Shown here: positions 1-8,217 of the stretch, in pieces
Position numbering within the stretch: position 1 is the stretch's first letter
Layout: every line of letters starts with the position of its first letter
Assembly: GCF_014925385.1 (NCBI RefSeq)
Contig: NZ_JACSDK010000015.1
Location: 248,001-312,000, forward strand
DNA length: 64,000 bases
Source: Pelagibius marinus
GTDB taxonomy: Bacteria > Pseudomonadota > Alphaproteobacteria > Kiloniellales > Kiloniellaceae
Direction of reading: 5' to 3'
Program-made: the position numbers and the translations under genes
The notes under the pieces: model-generated
Told to the model about the DNA's origin: nothing
Seen by the model: only the letters and a program-made list of their open reading frames with translations
The model's database searches: none

Positions 1-134
1 AAGCCCTCGCCCTTGGCCTCCGAAAAGACCTCACGGATATCGGCGGTCAGCGCCGCCTTTTCCTCTTCCAGGCGCTCGATGCGCTCGATGAAAGACCGCA
101 GCCGGTCCGCCCCAATGCCGCCAGCATCAGCCAT
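1..134 (-). CDS. gapR: GapR-type nucleoid-associated protein, DUF2312 family (partial, C-terminus off the window)
   Basis: Only the first 44 codons are inside the window. The start is the ATG read from 134; it begins [19 protein letters not shown] and continues with a Glu/Lys-rich helix ([14 protein letters not shown]), the coiled-coil opening typical of GapR. GapR proteins are about 80-90 residues long, bind overtwisted AT-rich DNA ahead of replication and transcription complexes, and are nearly universal in alphaproteobacteria. A second ATG 4 bases upstream is out of frame. The family is clear from this N-terminus; the rest cannot be checked here. Confidence 0.85.
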   Translation of the reverse strand, partial: MADAGGIGADRLRSFIERIERLEEEKAALTADIREVFSEAKGEG

Positions 135-247
135 GCATAAACTCCTAATTCCTGCGGGAAATGACCCTATCGAAGGGCGCCGAGACTAGCCGCCGGGCCC
201 GGCTCTGACAACGCTGATAGAGGGTGCAAAACGGGGATAACCCGCCT

Positions 248-547
248 TCAGCCGTGGTCCTTGTGGCTTTCGGCGAAGGCGGCCTTCTGCTCGGCCGTGG
301 CCTCGGTCTGGTACTTTTCCTTCCACTCCTCGTAGGGCATGCCGTAGATCAGCTCGCGGGCGGCGGCATAGTCCATTTCCAGGCCCTTGTCCTCGGCGGC
401 CGCCAGGTACCACTTGCTGAGGCAGTTGCGGCAGAAACCGGCGAGATTCATCAGGTCGATGTTCTGCACGTCTGTGCGCTGGCGCAGGTGCTCGACCAGG
501 GTGCGGAAGGCCGCGGCCTCCAGTTCTGTGCGGGTCTTGTCGTCCAT
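248..547 (-). CDS. DUF1244 family protein
   Basis: This 99-residue protein carries the family core VQNIDLMNLAGFCRNCLSKW, with a Cys-x2-Cys pair at about residues 39-42, followed by the conserved segment YGMPYEEWKEKYQ. DUF1244 proteins are small, soluble and predicted helical, common in alpha- and gammaproteobacteria, and have no established function. The length is typical and no signal peptide or membrane segment is seen. It is separated by about 100 bases from its neighbours and is probably monocistronic. Confidence 0.85.
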   Translation of the reverse strand: MDDKTRTELEAAAFRTLVEHLRQRTDVQNIDLMNLAGFCRNCLSKWYLAAAEDKGLEMDYAAARELIYGMPYEEWKEKYQTEATAEQKAAFAESHKDHG

Positions 548-650
548 CGGGTCCGTCTCTCCTTCTTGGCCGGGCGCTCCGACTCCTTTCAGGGAATCTG
601 GGGCGCCGGCGGCGAATTTTCCAGGGCCACGCCGAGGGGCCGCCGGGGGG

Positions 651-1793
651 CTAGGCCACGGTCTGCTCGATGAGGAAATCCACCACCTGCTTCAGCGCCT
701 CGTGCTTGTCGGCGCCCTCGTAGCAGGCCTCGTTGAAGATCGCGAGCTGGCGGTGGGCCGAGGTGCCGCGGCGCAGGATCTCGCGCGCGTGCTCCAGCTC
801 CTTCAGGCAGTCCAGCGCGGCGGCGTGCTCCGAGGTCAATTCGATGATCTCCTCCAGAAGATCCCCATAGGGCACGATCTCACCGCGTCCGAAGTCCACC
901 AGGCCCTCGTCGATGCCGTAGCGCTGCGCGCGCCAGCGGTTTTCCTCGATCAGCATGTTGGAGTACTTGCGCCAACGCTGGTTGTTGCGCTTCAGCACGT
1001 AGAGCATGCGCATCAGGCTGACATAGACGGCGGCGATGGTGGCGCCGTCGGCCACGTCGGTGCAGATGTCGGCGATGCGCATTTCCAGGGTCGGAAAGCG
1101 CGCCGAGGGCCTGAGGTCCCACCAGATCTTGGTGCCGTCCTCCAGCAGGCCGGCGTGCACCATGACGTCCAGGTGGCGCTGGTACTCGCCGAAGCTGTCG
1201 AAGGTCTCGGGCAGGCCGGTGCGCGGCAGCTCGTGGAACACCGAGAGGCGGTAGCACTTGAGGCCCGTCACCTCGCCGCGCCAGAAGGGCGAGGAAGTGG
1301 ACAGCGCCAGCAGGTGCGGCAGGAAATAGCTGGCCTGCTGCATCAGGTCGATGCGCAGCTCGTCGTCGTCCAGGCCGACGTGCACGTGCATGCCGCAGAT
1401 GAGCAGGCGCCGCACCACCGCCTGCATGTCGCGGGCCAGGCCGTCGTAACGCTCCTTGCGGGTGTGCTTCTGCGCGTCCCACTGGGCGAAGGGATGGGTC
1501 GAGGCGGCGATGGGCGCCAGGCCGTAGTCCCCGGCCACCTTGGCGATGATGCGGCGCATCTGCGCCAGCTCCTCGGCCGCCTGGCCGACGGTCTCGCACT
1601 TGCTGGTGCCGACCTCGATCTGCGACTGCAGGAACTCCGGGCTGACGTGCTCGCCCAGCTCCTGCTCGCAGCGGGTCATCAGGCTGTCGGGCGCCTCGAC
1701 CACCAGATCGCGGGTCACCCGGTCGACCAGGAGGTATTCCTCCTCCATGCCGACGGTGAAGGACGGCTCCGGCCGCAGGACGCTGCCGGTCAT
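651..1793 (-). CDS. ybdK: YbdK-type carboxylate-amine ligase (GCS2 family)
   Basis: The protein has 380 residues, close to E. coli YbdK (about 372). The N-terminal GMEEEYLLVDRVTRDLV is the signature glutamate-rich strand of the GCS2/YbdK family, and CGMHVHVGLDD near residue 135 matches the conserved HVHVG metal/substrate site. YbdK enzymes are ATP-dependent and form gamma-glutamyl-like amide bonds; YbdK itself has only weak glutamate-cysteine ligase activity, and the true substrate is unknown. It lies upstream of DUF1244 on the same strand but about 100 bases away, so co-transcription is uncertain. Confidence 0.88.
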   Translation of the reverse strand: MTGSVLRPEPSFTVGMEEEYLLVDRVTRDLVVEAPDSLMTRCEQELGEHVSPEFLQSQIEVGTSKCETVGQAAEELAQMRRIIAKVAGDYGLAPIAASTHPFAQWDAQKHTRKERYDGLARDMQAVVRRLLICGMHVHVGLDDDELRIDLMQQASYFLPHLLALSTSSPFWRGEVTGLKCYRLSVFHELPRTGLPETFDSFGEYQRHLDVMVHAGLLEDGTKIWWDLRPSARFPTLEMRIADICTDVADGATIAAVYVSLMRMLYVLKRNNQRWRKYSNMLIEENRWRAQRYGIDEGLVDFGRGEIVPYGDLLEEIIELTSEHAAALDCLKELEHAREILRRGTSAHRQLAIFNEACYEGADKHEALKQVVDFLIEQTVA

Positions 1794-1845
1794 GTCCGCT
1801 TTTCCCCAGACCGCTGTATCATAGGCGCTCCCCTTTAGCCGCCGC

Positions 1846-2685
1846 TCAATGGTGTTCGACGCGGTACAGCGCCGGGTCGCCCAGCACCGCTTCCAGGGCG
1901 GCGGCCAGGCGCTCGGCCCACTCGGCGGCGCCCTGCTGGGTGTCGACGAGGTCCTGGCGCACCTCGATCAGCACGTTGGCGAGGCCGCGCCGATCGCCGT
2001 GAATGTGCTGGGTGTAGCCGTGGCCATCGGCGCCGGAATAGGGCTCGTTGTCGCCCACGGTCAGCCCTTCGGCGCGCAGCCGGTCCATCAGCGGCTGCGG
2101 CAGGCGCGGGTCCCGGTTCCACAGGATGCCGATCTCCCAGGGGCGCTGCAGGCCGTGCATGATCGGCGTGAAGGAGTGCATGGAAACCAGCACCGGCGCC
2201 CGCCCCTCGCCCCGGGCGCCCGCCATCATGGCGTCGATCTGCGCCGTCACCGCCGCGTGGTAGGGACGGAAGAAGGTGTCGATGCGCGCCTGGCGCTGGC
2301 CCTCGTCCAGGTCGCGGTTGCCCGGCACCACCGTGCCGTCGCTGATCTCCGGGATCAGGGTCGGGTTGTCCAGCAGCCGGTTGGGATCGACGATGAGGCG
2401 GGAAAAGTGACTGAGCATCGCCGGGGCATCGAGGCGCCGGGCCATGTGGCGGGTCACCTCGGCGATGCCGATGTCCCAGGCGATATGGCGGGTGAGCTGC
2501 GCCTCGTCCAGGCCCAGCGACTTCAGCGCCCGCGGGATGAAGCGCGTCGCATGGTCGCAGATCAGCAGCACCGGGGCCTTGCCGCCGGGGTTGACGATGT
2601 CGAAGGGGCGCGGCTCGTCCGGGGCCAGAAGCCCGGATTCCTGCGCCTCTTCGGGATTGTCGCTATGCATATCAAGCGCCGACAT
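1846..2685 (-). CDS. N-formylglutamate amidohydrolase family protein
   Basis: With the chosen ATG at 2685 the protein has 279 residues and begins MSALDMHSD. The opening catalytic region LLICDHATRFIPRAL (family pattern cDHas..iP), HIAWDIGIAEVTRHMA, and the later SMHSFTPIMHG block are characteristic of the N-formylglutamate deformylase family, zinc-dependent enzymes releasing formate and L-glutamate in histidine degradation. No other hut genes are nearby, so this is the stand-alone HutG-like type whose substrate may be another N-formyl or acyl amino acid. An in-frame ATG at 2733 would add 16 low-complexity residues and looks less likely. Confidence 0.85.
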   Translation of the reverse strand: MSALDMHSDNPEEAQESGLLAPDEPRPFDIVNPGGKAPVLLICDHATRFIPRALKSLGLDEAQLTRHIAWDIGIAEVTRHMARRLDAPAMLSHFSRLIVDPNRLLDNPTLIPEISDGTVVPGNRDLDEGQRQARIDTFFRPYHAAVTAQIDAMMAGARGEGRAPVLVSMHSFTPIMHGLQRPWEIGILWNRDPRLPQPLMDRLRAEGLTVGDNEPYSGADGHGYTQHIHGDRRGLANVLIEVRQDLVDTQQGAAEWAERLAAALEAVLGDPALYRVEHH

Positions 2686-2830
2686 AAGGCGCCGACTATA
2701 GCCGCCGCGCCCCGGCCAGGAAAAGCCCTCCAAGCGGGCCCCTGCCCCGCGCCAGGCTCAGGCGGCCCCTCGAAGCCCCCGCCTCAGGGCCCCATTGTCA
2801 AGACGGGAAGCGGCCCCGATACTGCCGGGC

Positions 2831-3874
2831 ATGAACGACGCCAGCGCGGCAGAGGGCGCGATTCGCCCCAATACCTTCTTCTGCATCGACGGCCACACCT
2901 GCGGCAACCCCGTGCGCCTGGTGGCCGCCGGCGGCCCCGCCCTGAACGGCGCCACCATGAGCGAGAAGCGCCAGGACTTCCTCGCCCGCTACGACTGGAT
3001 CCGCACCGGTCTGATGTACGAGCCGCGCGGCCACGACATGATGTCGGGCTCGATCCTCTACCCGCCGAACCGCGCCGACTGCGACGTCGCCGTGCTCTAC
3101 ATCGAGACCTCCGGCTGCCTGCCCATGTGCGGCCACGGCACCATCGGCACCGTGACCTTCGCCATCGAGCGCGGCCTGGTGCAGCCGCGCGAACCCGGCG
3201 TGCTGCGCCTGGAGACCCCCGCCGGCCCGGTCGAGGCGCGCTATGCCCTGAAGGACGGCTACGTCGACTCGGTGCGGCTGACCAACGTCGGCTCCTACCT
3301 GGCCGCCGAGGGCGTCAGCGTCGACTGCCCGGAACTGGGCCACCTCACCGTCGACATCGCCTACGGCGGCAACTTCTACGCCATCGTCGAGCCGCAGCAG
3401 AACTACAACGACATGGCCGATCTGACGCCCGGCGACATCCAACGGCTTTCGCCGCTGCTGCGCGCGGCCCTCAACGACGCGGTGGAGATCGCCCATCCGG
3501 AGAACCCGACGATCCGCGGCGTCAGCCACATTCTCTGGACCGGCAAGCCGACGAAGCCGCCAGAAGAAGGGGGGGCCGACGCGCGCAACGCCGTGTTCTA
3601 CGGCGACAAGGCCATCGACCGCAGCCCCTGCGGCACCGGCACCTCGGCGCGCATGGCCCAGCTCCACGCCAAGGGGCGCCTCAAGACCGGCGACAAGTTC
3701 GTGCACGAGAGCATCATCGGCAGTCTCTTCACCGGCCGGGTCGAGGCGGAGACCGAGGTCGGCAACCATAGGGGCATCGTCCCCTCGATCGAGGGCTGGG
3801 CGCGTATGACGGGCCTCAACACCATCACCATCGACCCGCGCGATCCCTACGCGCACGGCTTCCAGGTCGTCTGA
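2831..3874 (+). CDS. 4-hydroxyproline epimerase (proline racemase family)
   Basis: This 347-residue protein converts trans-4-hydroxy-L-proline to cis-4-hydroxy-D-proline, the first step of hydroxyproline catabolism. Both catalytic cysteines are visible: one in MCGHGTIG at about residue 100 and one in SPCGTGTSAR at about residue 269. Two cysteines argue for a racemase/epimerase rather than the dehydratase subfamily, which has Thr in place of one. The N-terminal IDGHTCGNPVRLV is also family-typical. The start at 2831 (MNDASAAEG) is preferred over an in-frame ATG at 2795. The CDF exporter starts 6 bases after the stop, so the two may be co-transcribed. 4-hydroxyproline versus proline specificity is inferred. 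Confidence 0.87.
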   Translation: MNDASAAEGAIRPNTFFCIDGHTCGNPVRLVAAGGPALNGATMSEKRQDFLARYDWIRTGLMYEPRGHDMMSGSILYPPNRADCDVAVLYIETSGCLPMCGHGTIGTVTFAIERGLVQPREPGVLRLETPAGPVEARYALKDGYVDSVRLTNVGSYLAAEGVSVDCPELGHLTVDIAYGGNFYAIVEPQQNYNDMADLTPGDIQRLSPLLRAALNDAVEIAHPENPTIRGVSHILWTGKPTKPPEEGGADARNAVFYGDKAIDRSPCGTGTSARMAQLHAKGRLKTGDKFVHESIIGSLFTGRVEAETEVGNHRGIVPSIEGWARMTGLNTITIDPRDPYAHGFQVV

Positions 3875-3880
3875 GGCCGC

Positions 3881-4801
3881 ATGGAGCATTCGCACCATGG
3901 GCATCAGCACGGGCACGGGCACGGACACGCCCATGTGCACGGCGCAGGCGCCGACAGCGAGAAGCGGGTGCTCTGGGCCTTCGTCCTCACCGCCGGTTTC
4001 ATGGGCGCGGAGGTGGCCGGCGGGCTGATTTCCGGCTCCCTGGCGCTGCTGGCCGACGCCGCGCACATGCTGACCGACGCCGCCAGCCTGGCGCTGGCCT
4101 GGATCGCCTTCCGCGTCGCCCGGCGCCCGGCCGACCCGCGGCGCTCCTACGGCTACGGCCGCGGCCAGGTGCTGGCCGCCTTCACCAACGGCGCGGTGCT
4201 GGTGGCCATCGTGCTGTGGATCTTCGTCGAGGCCGTCCAGCGCCTGATGACCCCGGTGCCGGTCGAAGGCGGCCTCATGCTGGTCGTCGCCGCATTGGGC
4301 CTGGTGGTGAACATCATCGCCTTCGTCATCCTGCACGGCGGCGACCGGCACAACCTCAACCTGCGCGGCGCCACCGCCCATGTCCTGGGCGACCTGCTGG
4401 GCTCCGCCGCCGCCATCCTCGGCGCCCTGGTCATCCTCTGGACCGGCTGGATGCCCATCGACCCGATCCTCTCCATCCTGGTCGGCCTGCTGGTGCTGCG
4501 CAGCGCCTGGCTGGTGGTCCGCGAGTCGGTGCACATCCTGCTGGAGGGCACGCCCGCCGGCATCGAGCCCCAGGAGCTCCGCGCGGCGCTGCTGGCGGAC
4601 ATCCCCGCCCTGGAGGACGTGCATCACATCCACGCCTGGTCGCTGACCTCCGAGCGCCCGCTGCTCACCCTGCACGCCCGGGTCGGCGAGACCGCCGATG
4701 CCCAGGCGACCCTGGATCGCATCAAGCAGGTGCTGGCTGAGCGCTACGGCATCGAGCACTCCACCATCCAGATCGAACGCGGCGACTGCGGGGATGATTA
4801 G
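3881..4801 (+). CDS. cation diffusion facilitator, Zn2+/cation exporter (ZitB/CzcD-like)
   Basis: The protein has 306 residues. A histidine-rich cytosolic N-terminus (HSHHGHQHGHGHGHAHVHG) is followed by six hydrophobic segments and a cytosolic C-terminal ferredoxin-like domain. The transport-site motifs HMLTD (TM2, about residue 64) and HVLGD (TM5, about residue 166) are both intact, the His-x3-Asp pattern of zinc-selective CDF proteins. It works as an H+ antiporter in the inner membrane and exports Zn2+ and possibly Cd2+ or Co2+. The gene follows the hydroxyproline epimerase at 6 bases. Confidence 0.9.
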   Translation: MEHSHHGHQHGHGHGHAHVHGAGADSEKRVLWAFVLTAGFMGAEVAGGLISGSLALLADAAHMLTDAASLALAWIAFRVARRPADPRRSYGYGRGQVLAAFTNGAVLVAIVLWIFVEAVQRLMTPVPVEGGLMLVVAALGLVVNIIAFVILHGGDRHNLNLRGATAHVLGDLLGSAAAILGALVILWTGWMPIDPILSILVGLLVLRSAWLVVRESVHILLEGTPAGIEPQELRAALLADIPALEDVHHIHAWSLTSERPLLTLHARVGETADAQATLDRIKQVLAERYGIEHSTIQIERGDCGDD

Positions 4802-4806
4802 GGATA

Positions 4807-4936
4807 CAGGGCGGCGGAGGCGCACCGCCCTGCATAGCTCCCTCGCCTGCCGATTACTTCGGCAGCAGCACGGTATGGATGTCGTGGATCACGCCGTTGG
4901 ACTGGCACACGTCGGCGATGGTCACCGTGGCGGTGC
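4807..4936. repeat. direct repeat copy A (3' end of the fasciclin gene plus downstream flank)
   Basis: This segment aligns without gaps to 6097-6226 at a constant offset of 1290 bases. I count about 12 mismatches in 127 bases, roughly 90% identity. It covers the last 25 or so codons of a fasciclin gene and about 45 bases downstream. Copy B lies in the intact gene at 6144-6743. The pair brackets a stretch of lower GC. Confidence 0.85.
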
Positions 4937-4937
4937 C
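4854..4937 (-). pseudogene. truncated 3' remnant of a fasciclin-domain gene
   Basis: Read on the minus strand this encodes GTATVTIADVCQSNGVIHDI and then HTVLLPK before the stop, nearly identical to the C-terminus of the intact fasciclin lipoprotein at 6144-6743 (TATVTIADVRQSNGVIHVI, DTVLLPK). The reading frame stays open upstream to 5054, but that sequence is unlike a fasciclin domain and is lower in GC, so only the 3' tail survives. It is a fragment of a duplicated or disrupted gene, not a functional protein. Confidence 0.8.
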
Positions 4938-5223
4938 CCTCCACCAATTGAGGCTGGGTTGCTCGTTGTACGACCGCCGGAGCAATAGTTTTGACTCAGA
5001 TGTCGCCCACCGTAGCGCATCGGACGAGGTCTTGGATAGGCACCGCATTCGCATTTCGGACTAGGCGACACGACAACAAGCCGCGGCACTGACGTACCGC
5101 GGCTGCTTCATTTTCCCCAAGATTGCTGAACGGCTCGCACCTGGTTCGGTGCCTCTTTGTATCGTACGTGCGCCAAGAGCATGTACAATGCCGACCGAAG
5201 TTGTAGCAGTGAGGCGCATTTCA

Positions 5224-5628
5224 ATGGAAGCGGAGTTGGGTTGGGCACATGTGCCTTTGGTCGGCCTTCTTTGGACGGCCACCCTCGCATGTCTTATTGC
5301 GCTCGGAGGAACTGCGTCCAAGCATTCATTGATGAGACTAAGACAAAGCTACTGGTCTCTCTTGGAGATCTTCGGCAGCGCTGTCGCATCGATTCTCCTC
5401 AGCTTGATCCTGATCTTTCTAATGGTCGTACTTCATCGAGGGTTCGGCATCTTCTTTGTAATAGCGGTCATCGTAGCGATGCCCATTGTAGTGATCGCAC
5501 TCCAGTTCTCTGTTTCCTTGGACCGAGTTCGGACATGGAAAGGCGTCCGGATTTCCGCTTCAGTAATGGGGGCCAGTCTCCTGATTGCGTTCGTTTATGC
5601 CCTAGCCGCAGACCTCCCTTTCCCGTGA
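5224..5628 (+). CDS. hypothetical membrane protein in the low-GC insert
   Basis: I do not recognise this gene. From the ATG at 5224 (MEAELGWAH) it encodes 134 residues with about four hydrophobic segments: VPLVGLLWTATLACLIALGG, SAVASILLSLILIFLMVV, GIFFVIAVIVAMPIVVIAL and VMGASLLIAFVYALAADL. Short basic stretches lie between them. In-frame upstream starts at 5149 and 5188 would add non-hydrophobic residues. Codon use is clearly less GC-rich than in the flanking genes, pointing to recent transfer. It is the only plausible gene between the two fasciclin repeats. Confidence 0.5.
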   Translation: MEAELGWAHVPLVGLLWTATLACLIALGGTASKHSLMRLRQSYWSLLEIFGSAVASILLSLILIFLMVVLHRGFGIFFVIAVIVAMPIVVIALQFSVSLDRVRTWKGVRISASVMGASLLIAFVYALAADLPFP

Positions 5629-6096
5629 AACTGCCGATGTTATATCGCGACCATCAGTATGCATGTGCCAGCAGGGCATCGACTCAGCACGTGCTTGGCC
5701 GCCTCCCGATGATCTTTCCGCACCCAACAGCATGGCTTTACCGGCAAGAGGATCTCTCGAGCCTAAGAGCGATATATCGGCATGCATGAGCGCTTCTGCG
5801 GGACCGGCTCTCGTGACTGTCGCTCCTGGAAATTCGGAGACGTAGCCAAGTTTGCGGACTGGTGTCGGGCAGATTGCAGAAGGCGGACAGTGGCCCGGCG
5901 CACTTTGCAAATGCATAAGCTGGCGCATTTCCTGGCGGAGATTTGGTTCGGTCGCGCGTGAGCAGCCAGGGTGGGGGCTCTCTCCCCTATCTTCAAGCCC
6001 CGCGCCATGAGGGTGTGGTGGTTCTCAGGGAGTTTGGTGCGGGCCTGGAATTCAGCGTCCGGGAGCCGCGGCCCGCCGGCGTGCGAAGAGGCCACG
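5629..6096. other. non-coding remainder of the low-GC insert
   Basis: About 470 bases with mixed composition. Short open frames exist on both strands but none has recognisable protein features, a good ribosome binding site or GC-rich third codon positions. No tRNA, terminator or insertion-sequence end was seen. Confidence 0.5.
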
Positions 6097-6226
6097 CAGG
6101 GCGGCGGAGGCACACCGCTCTGCATAGCTCCCTCGCCTGCCGCTTACTTCGGCAGCAGCACGGTATCGATGACGTGGATCACGCCATTGGACTGACGCAC
6201 ATCAGCGATGGTCACCGTCGCCGTGC
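6097..6226. repeat. direct repeat copy B (within the intact fasciclin gene 3' end)
   Basis: Partner of 4807-4936 at about 90% identity. It includes the stop codon region of the intact fasciclin gene, the last 25 or so codons, and the 47 bases downstream. Beyond 6226 the intact gene continues while copy A switches to unrelated sequence. Confidence 0.85.
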
Positions 6227-6743
6227 GGCCGTTCTCGTCGGTCAGGGTGATGTTGCCCTTGGAGTCGTTCTCGGCCAGCAGCTTGCCGCCGGCGACCGTC
6301 GGCACCGGGTGGGCGCCGTTGTCGTCGGCGATCATCTTGTTGATGGCGTCGCTCAGCGCGTTGGCCTGGACCACGTGATAGGTCAGCACCTTCTGAAGCT
6401 GCGCCTTGTTCTCCGGCTTCAGCAGGTTGTCCACCGTGCCGGCGGGCAGCTTGGCGAAGGCTTCGTCTGTCGGCGCGAAGACCATGAAGGGGCCGTCGCC
6501 CTGCAGCGTCTCCACCAGGCCCGCCGCCTTCACCGCGGCGACCAGGGTCTCGTGGTCCTTGGAGTTCACCGCGTTCTCGATGATGTTCTTCGAAGGATAC
6601 ATCGGCGCCCCGCCGACCATGGTGGTGTCCTCCGAAGCGGCGGCCGACTGCTGCTTGGACATGCCGGTCTCGGCGTTGGCGGCGCAGGCGGCCAGGCTGA
6701 CGGCCAGGAAGCTCGATCCGATCAGTTTCGTCAAAGTCTTCAT
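6144..6743 (-). CDS. fasciclin (FAS1) domain lipoprotein
   Basis: The protein has 199 residues. It starts with a lipoprotein signal peptide (MKTLTKLIGSSFLAVSLAAC), the lipobox LAAC placing the lipidated cysteine at residue 20. One FAS1 domain follows, with the H1 motif (GPFMVFAPTDEAFAKLP at about residue 105) and the H2/terminal motif (VIHVIDTVLLPK). FAS1 domains mediate adhesion or protein-protein contacts on the cell surface. An AAGGA ribosome binding site precedes the start. The gene is divergent from an ECF sigma factor with its anti-sigma, the same trio as mycobacterial MPB70/83-SigK-RskA, so it is the likely regulon target. A 3' remnant of a second copy lies at 4854-4937. Confidence 0.9.
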   Translation of the reverse strand: MKTLTKLIGSSFLAVSLAACAANAETGMSKQQSAAASEDTTMVGGAPMYPSKNIIENAVNSKDHETLVAAVKAAGLVETLQGDGPFMVFAPTDEAFAKLPAGTVDNLLKPENKAQLQKVLTYHVVQANALSDAINKMIADDNGAHPVPTVAGGKLLAENDSKGNITLTDENGRTATVTIADVRQSNGVIHVIDTVLLPK

Positions 6744-6855
6744 CGGTGTTATCCTTTTCTTGTCGGAGCGCGGAGAATTCCGCTCTCCCCAGGCTTGCGC
6801 TGCCGGGCCGGGAAAAGTTTCATCGCTGGGTCAAAAAAATCTTTGAAGGGGCCGG

Positions 6856-7419
6856 ATGGGCTCGGACGACACCGCAGAGAGTCCGACGGCAGAGAGCCCG
6901 GAATCCCTCCTGTTGCGCGTGGCGCGCCAGGACCGCGAAGCCTACCGCGCGCTCTATGACCTCTGCGCCGCGAAACTTTTCGGCGTCGCCCTGCGCATCT
7001 GTAGGGAAAGGGGTCTGGCCGAGGAGGCTTTCCAGGAAGCCTTCATCGGCATCTGGCGCAGCGCCGGAGACTTCGATCCGGCGCGCGGCTCCGCCCTGGC
7101 CTGGATGGCCGGGGTGACGCGCAACCGGGCGCTGGACCTGCTGCGCAGGCGCGGACGCGGCGACCGGCCGATGGAGGACGGCGCCCTGGAGGCGCTGCTG
7201 AACGAGGCCGAGGGCCTGCGCGGCGACCAGGCCGACCTGAACGCGCTGCTGCAATGCCTGGAGCGCCTGGAAGAGACCCCGCGCCGGGCGGTAATCCTCG
7301 CCTACTGCGAGGGCCTGACCCGCGAGGAACTGGCCACGCGCTTCGAGGCGCCGGCGAACACCATAAAGACCTGGCTGCGCCGGGCGTTGGCGGCCCTGCG
7401 AAGCTGCCTGGAAGAGTAA
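6856..7419 (+). CDS. ECF sigma factor, SigK/RpoE-like
   Basis: The 187-residue protein has the two ECF domains: region 2 at about residues 25-95 (LYDLCAAKLFGVALRICR, EEAFQEAFIGIWR) and region 4 at about 130-185 (EETPRRAVILAYCEGLTREE, NTIKTWLRRALAALR). It should direct RNA polymerase to promoters of its own regulon. An AAGGGG ribosome binding site sits about 7 bases before the ATG. The anti-sigma gene follows after 23 bases, and the divergent fasciclin gene is the probable target. The pattern resembles the SigK group rather than the alphaproteobacterial general-stress EcfG group, which lacks this partner type. Confidence 0.88.
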   Translation: MGSDDTAESPTAESPESLLLRVARQDREAYRALYDLCAAKLFGVALRICRERGLAEEAFQEAFIGIWRSAGDFDPARGSALAWMAGVTRNRALDLLRRRGRGDRPMEDGALEALLNEAEGLRGDQADLNALLQCLERLEETPRRAVILAYCEGLTREELATRFEAPANTIKTWLRRALAALRSCLEE

Positions 7420-7442
7420 CGGAAGTGGAGTAGGATCGGCGC

Positions 7443-8156
7443 ATGGCCGACCAGGACGACAAGAACCTCGACACGGACCTGGACGCGGGCGAAAGAGCTC
7501 TCGGCACCGAACCGCGCGACGGCGAAAGCGCGGAAGAGCGGCTTGCGCGCCGGGACTGGGACGACAAGCTGGCGCCCCTGGCGCTCGCCGCGCCGCCGGC
7601 CGAGCCGCCCGCCGGGTTGTTCGAGCGAATCAGCCAGGCCCTGGACGGCGAGGCGGAGGCAGCGAAGGTCATCCGGCTCGCCGAGCGCCGCGCCCGGCGC
7701 TGGCGCGCCGTCGCCATCGCCAGCAGCGGCATCGCCGCGGGCCTGGCGGCAGTGGTCTTTGCCATGATCTACATTGGGCCACTCGGACAGGTCGTGCCGC
7801 CGGCAGTGCCGCAGCAAAGCTACGTCGCTTTGGTGACGCCGGAAGGCGAAGGAGGACCGGCGCTGCTGGTCGAGGTCGATTTCTACGGCGATGACCGGCA
7901 GGAAGGCCGCATCACCATCCAGTCCGTTCAGGTGGAGGCGCCGGCGGGCCGCAGCCTGGAACTCTGGCGGGTGCCGGCGGGCGGCAGCCCGCAGTCGATG
8001 GGCGTGATCGCCCCGCGCGACCCCTTCACCCCCCTGGAGACCGCGGTCGAGGCCGGCGACACCCTCGCCGTCTCCGTCGAGCCGCCGGGCGGCTCGCCCA
8101 GCGGCGCGCCGACCGGTCCTGTGATCCTCAGCGGCCCGCTGATCGAAACGCGCTAG
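7443..8156 (+). CDS. RskA-like membrane anti-sigma factor
   Basis: The protein has 237 residues. An acidic cytosolic N-terminus with a WDDKLAPLALAAPPAEPP segment (putative sigma-binding anti-sigma domain) precedes a single membrane helix (AVAIASSGIAAGLAAVVFAM, about residues 89-110) and a periplasmic RskA-type domain with SLELWRVPAGGSPQSMGVI. RskA proteins hold the cognate sigma factor at the membrane and release it after regulated proteolysis. Order and spacing after the sigma gene support an operon. No zinc-binding His-x3-Cys-x2-Cys motif is visible, so a redox ZAS mechanism is unlikely. Confidence 0.85.
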   Translation: MADQDDKNLDTDLDAGERALGTEPRDGESAEERLARRDWDDKLAPLALAAPPAEPPAGLFERISQALDGEAEAAKVIRLAERRARRWRAVAIASSGIAAGLAAVVFAMIYIGPLGQVVPPAVPQQSYVALVTPEGEGGPALLVEVDFYGDDRQEGRITIQSVQVEAPAGRSLELWRVPAGGSPQSMGVIAPRDPFTPLETAVEAGDTLAVSVEPPGGSPSGAPTGPVILSGPLIETR

Positions 8157-8163
8157 ATCACTC

Positions 8164-8191
8164 CTCGATCAGGTGGAATCACCTGATCGAG
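8164..8191 (+). terminator. strong hairpin downstream of the sigma/anti-sigma operon
   Basis: A perfect 12-base stem, CTCGATCAGGTG (8164-8175) pairing with CACCTGATCGAG (8180-8191), has a four-base GAAT loop and starts 8 bases after the anti-sigma stop codon. There is no clean U-tract after it. It is either a terminator or a 3' stability element. Confidence 0.65.
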
Positions 8192-8217
8192 AGTAAAGTG
8201 CTCTACCTCAATAAGTT

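Noticed and set aside
5663-5928. Small open frames between the hypothetical membrane gene and the fasciclin gene
   Set aside because: Overlapping frames on both strands, no start-site support and no recognisable protein features; treated as non-coding.
4937-6096. Low-GC segment as an insertion sequence or integron
   Set aside because: No transposase or integrase frame and no terminal inverted repeats could be found; only the flanking fasciclin-derived direct repeats are present.
6765-6785. Small palindrome GCGGA-GAAT-TCCGC between the fasciclin and sigma genes
   Set aside because: Arms are only five bases and the region is GC-rich; it may be chance and no known regulator site is matched.
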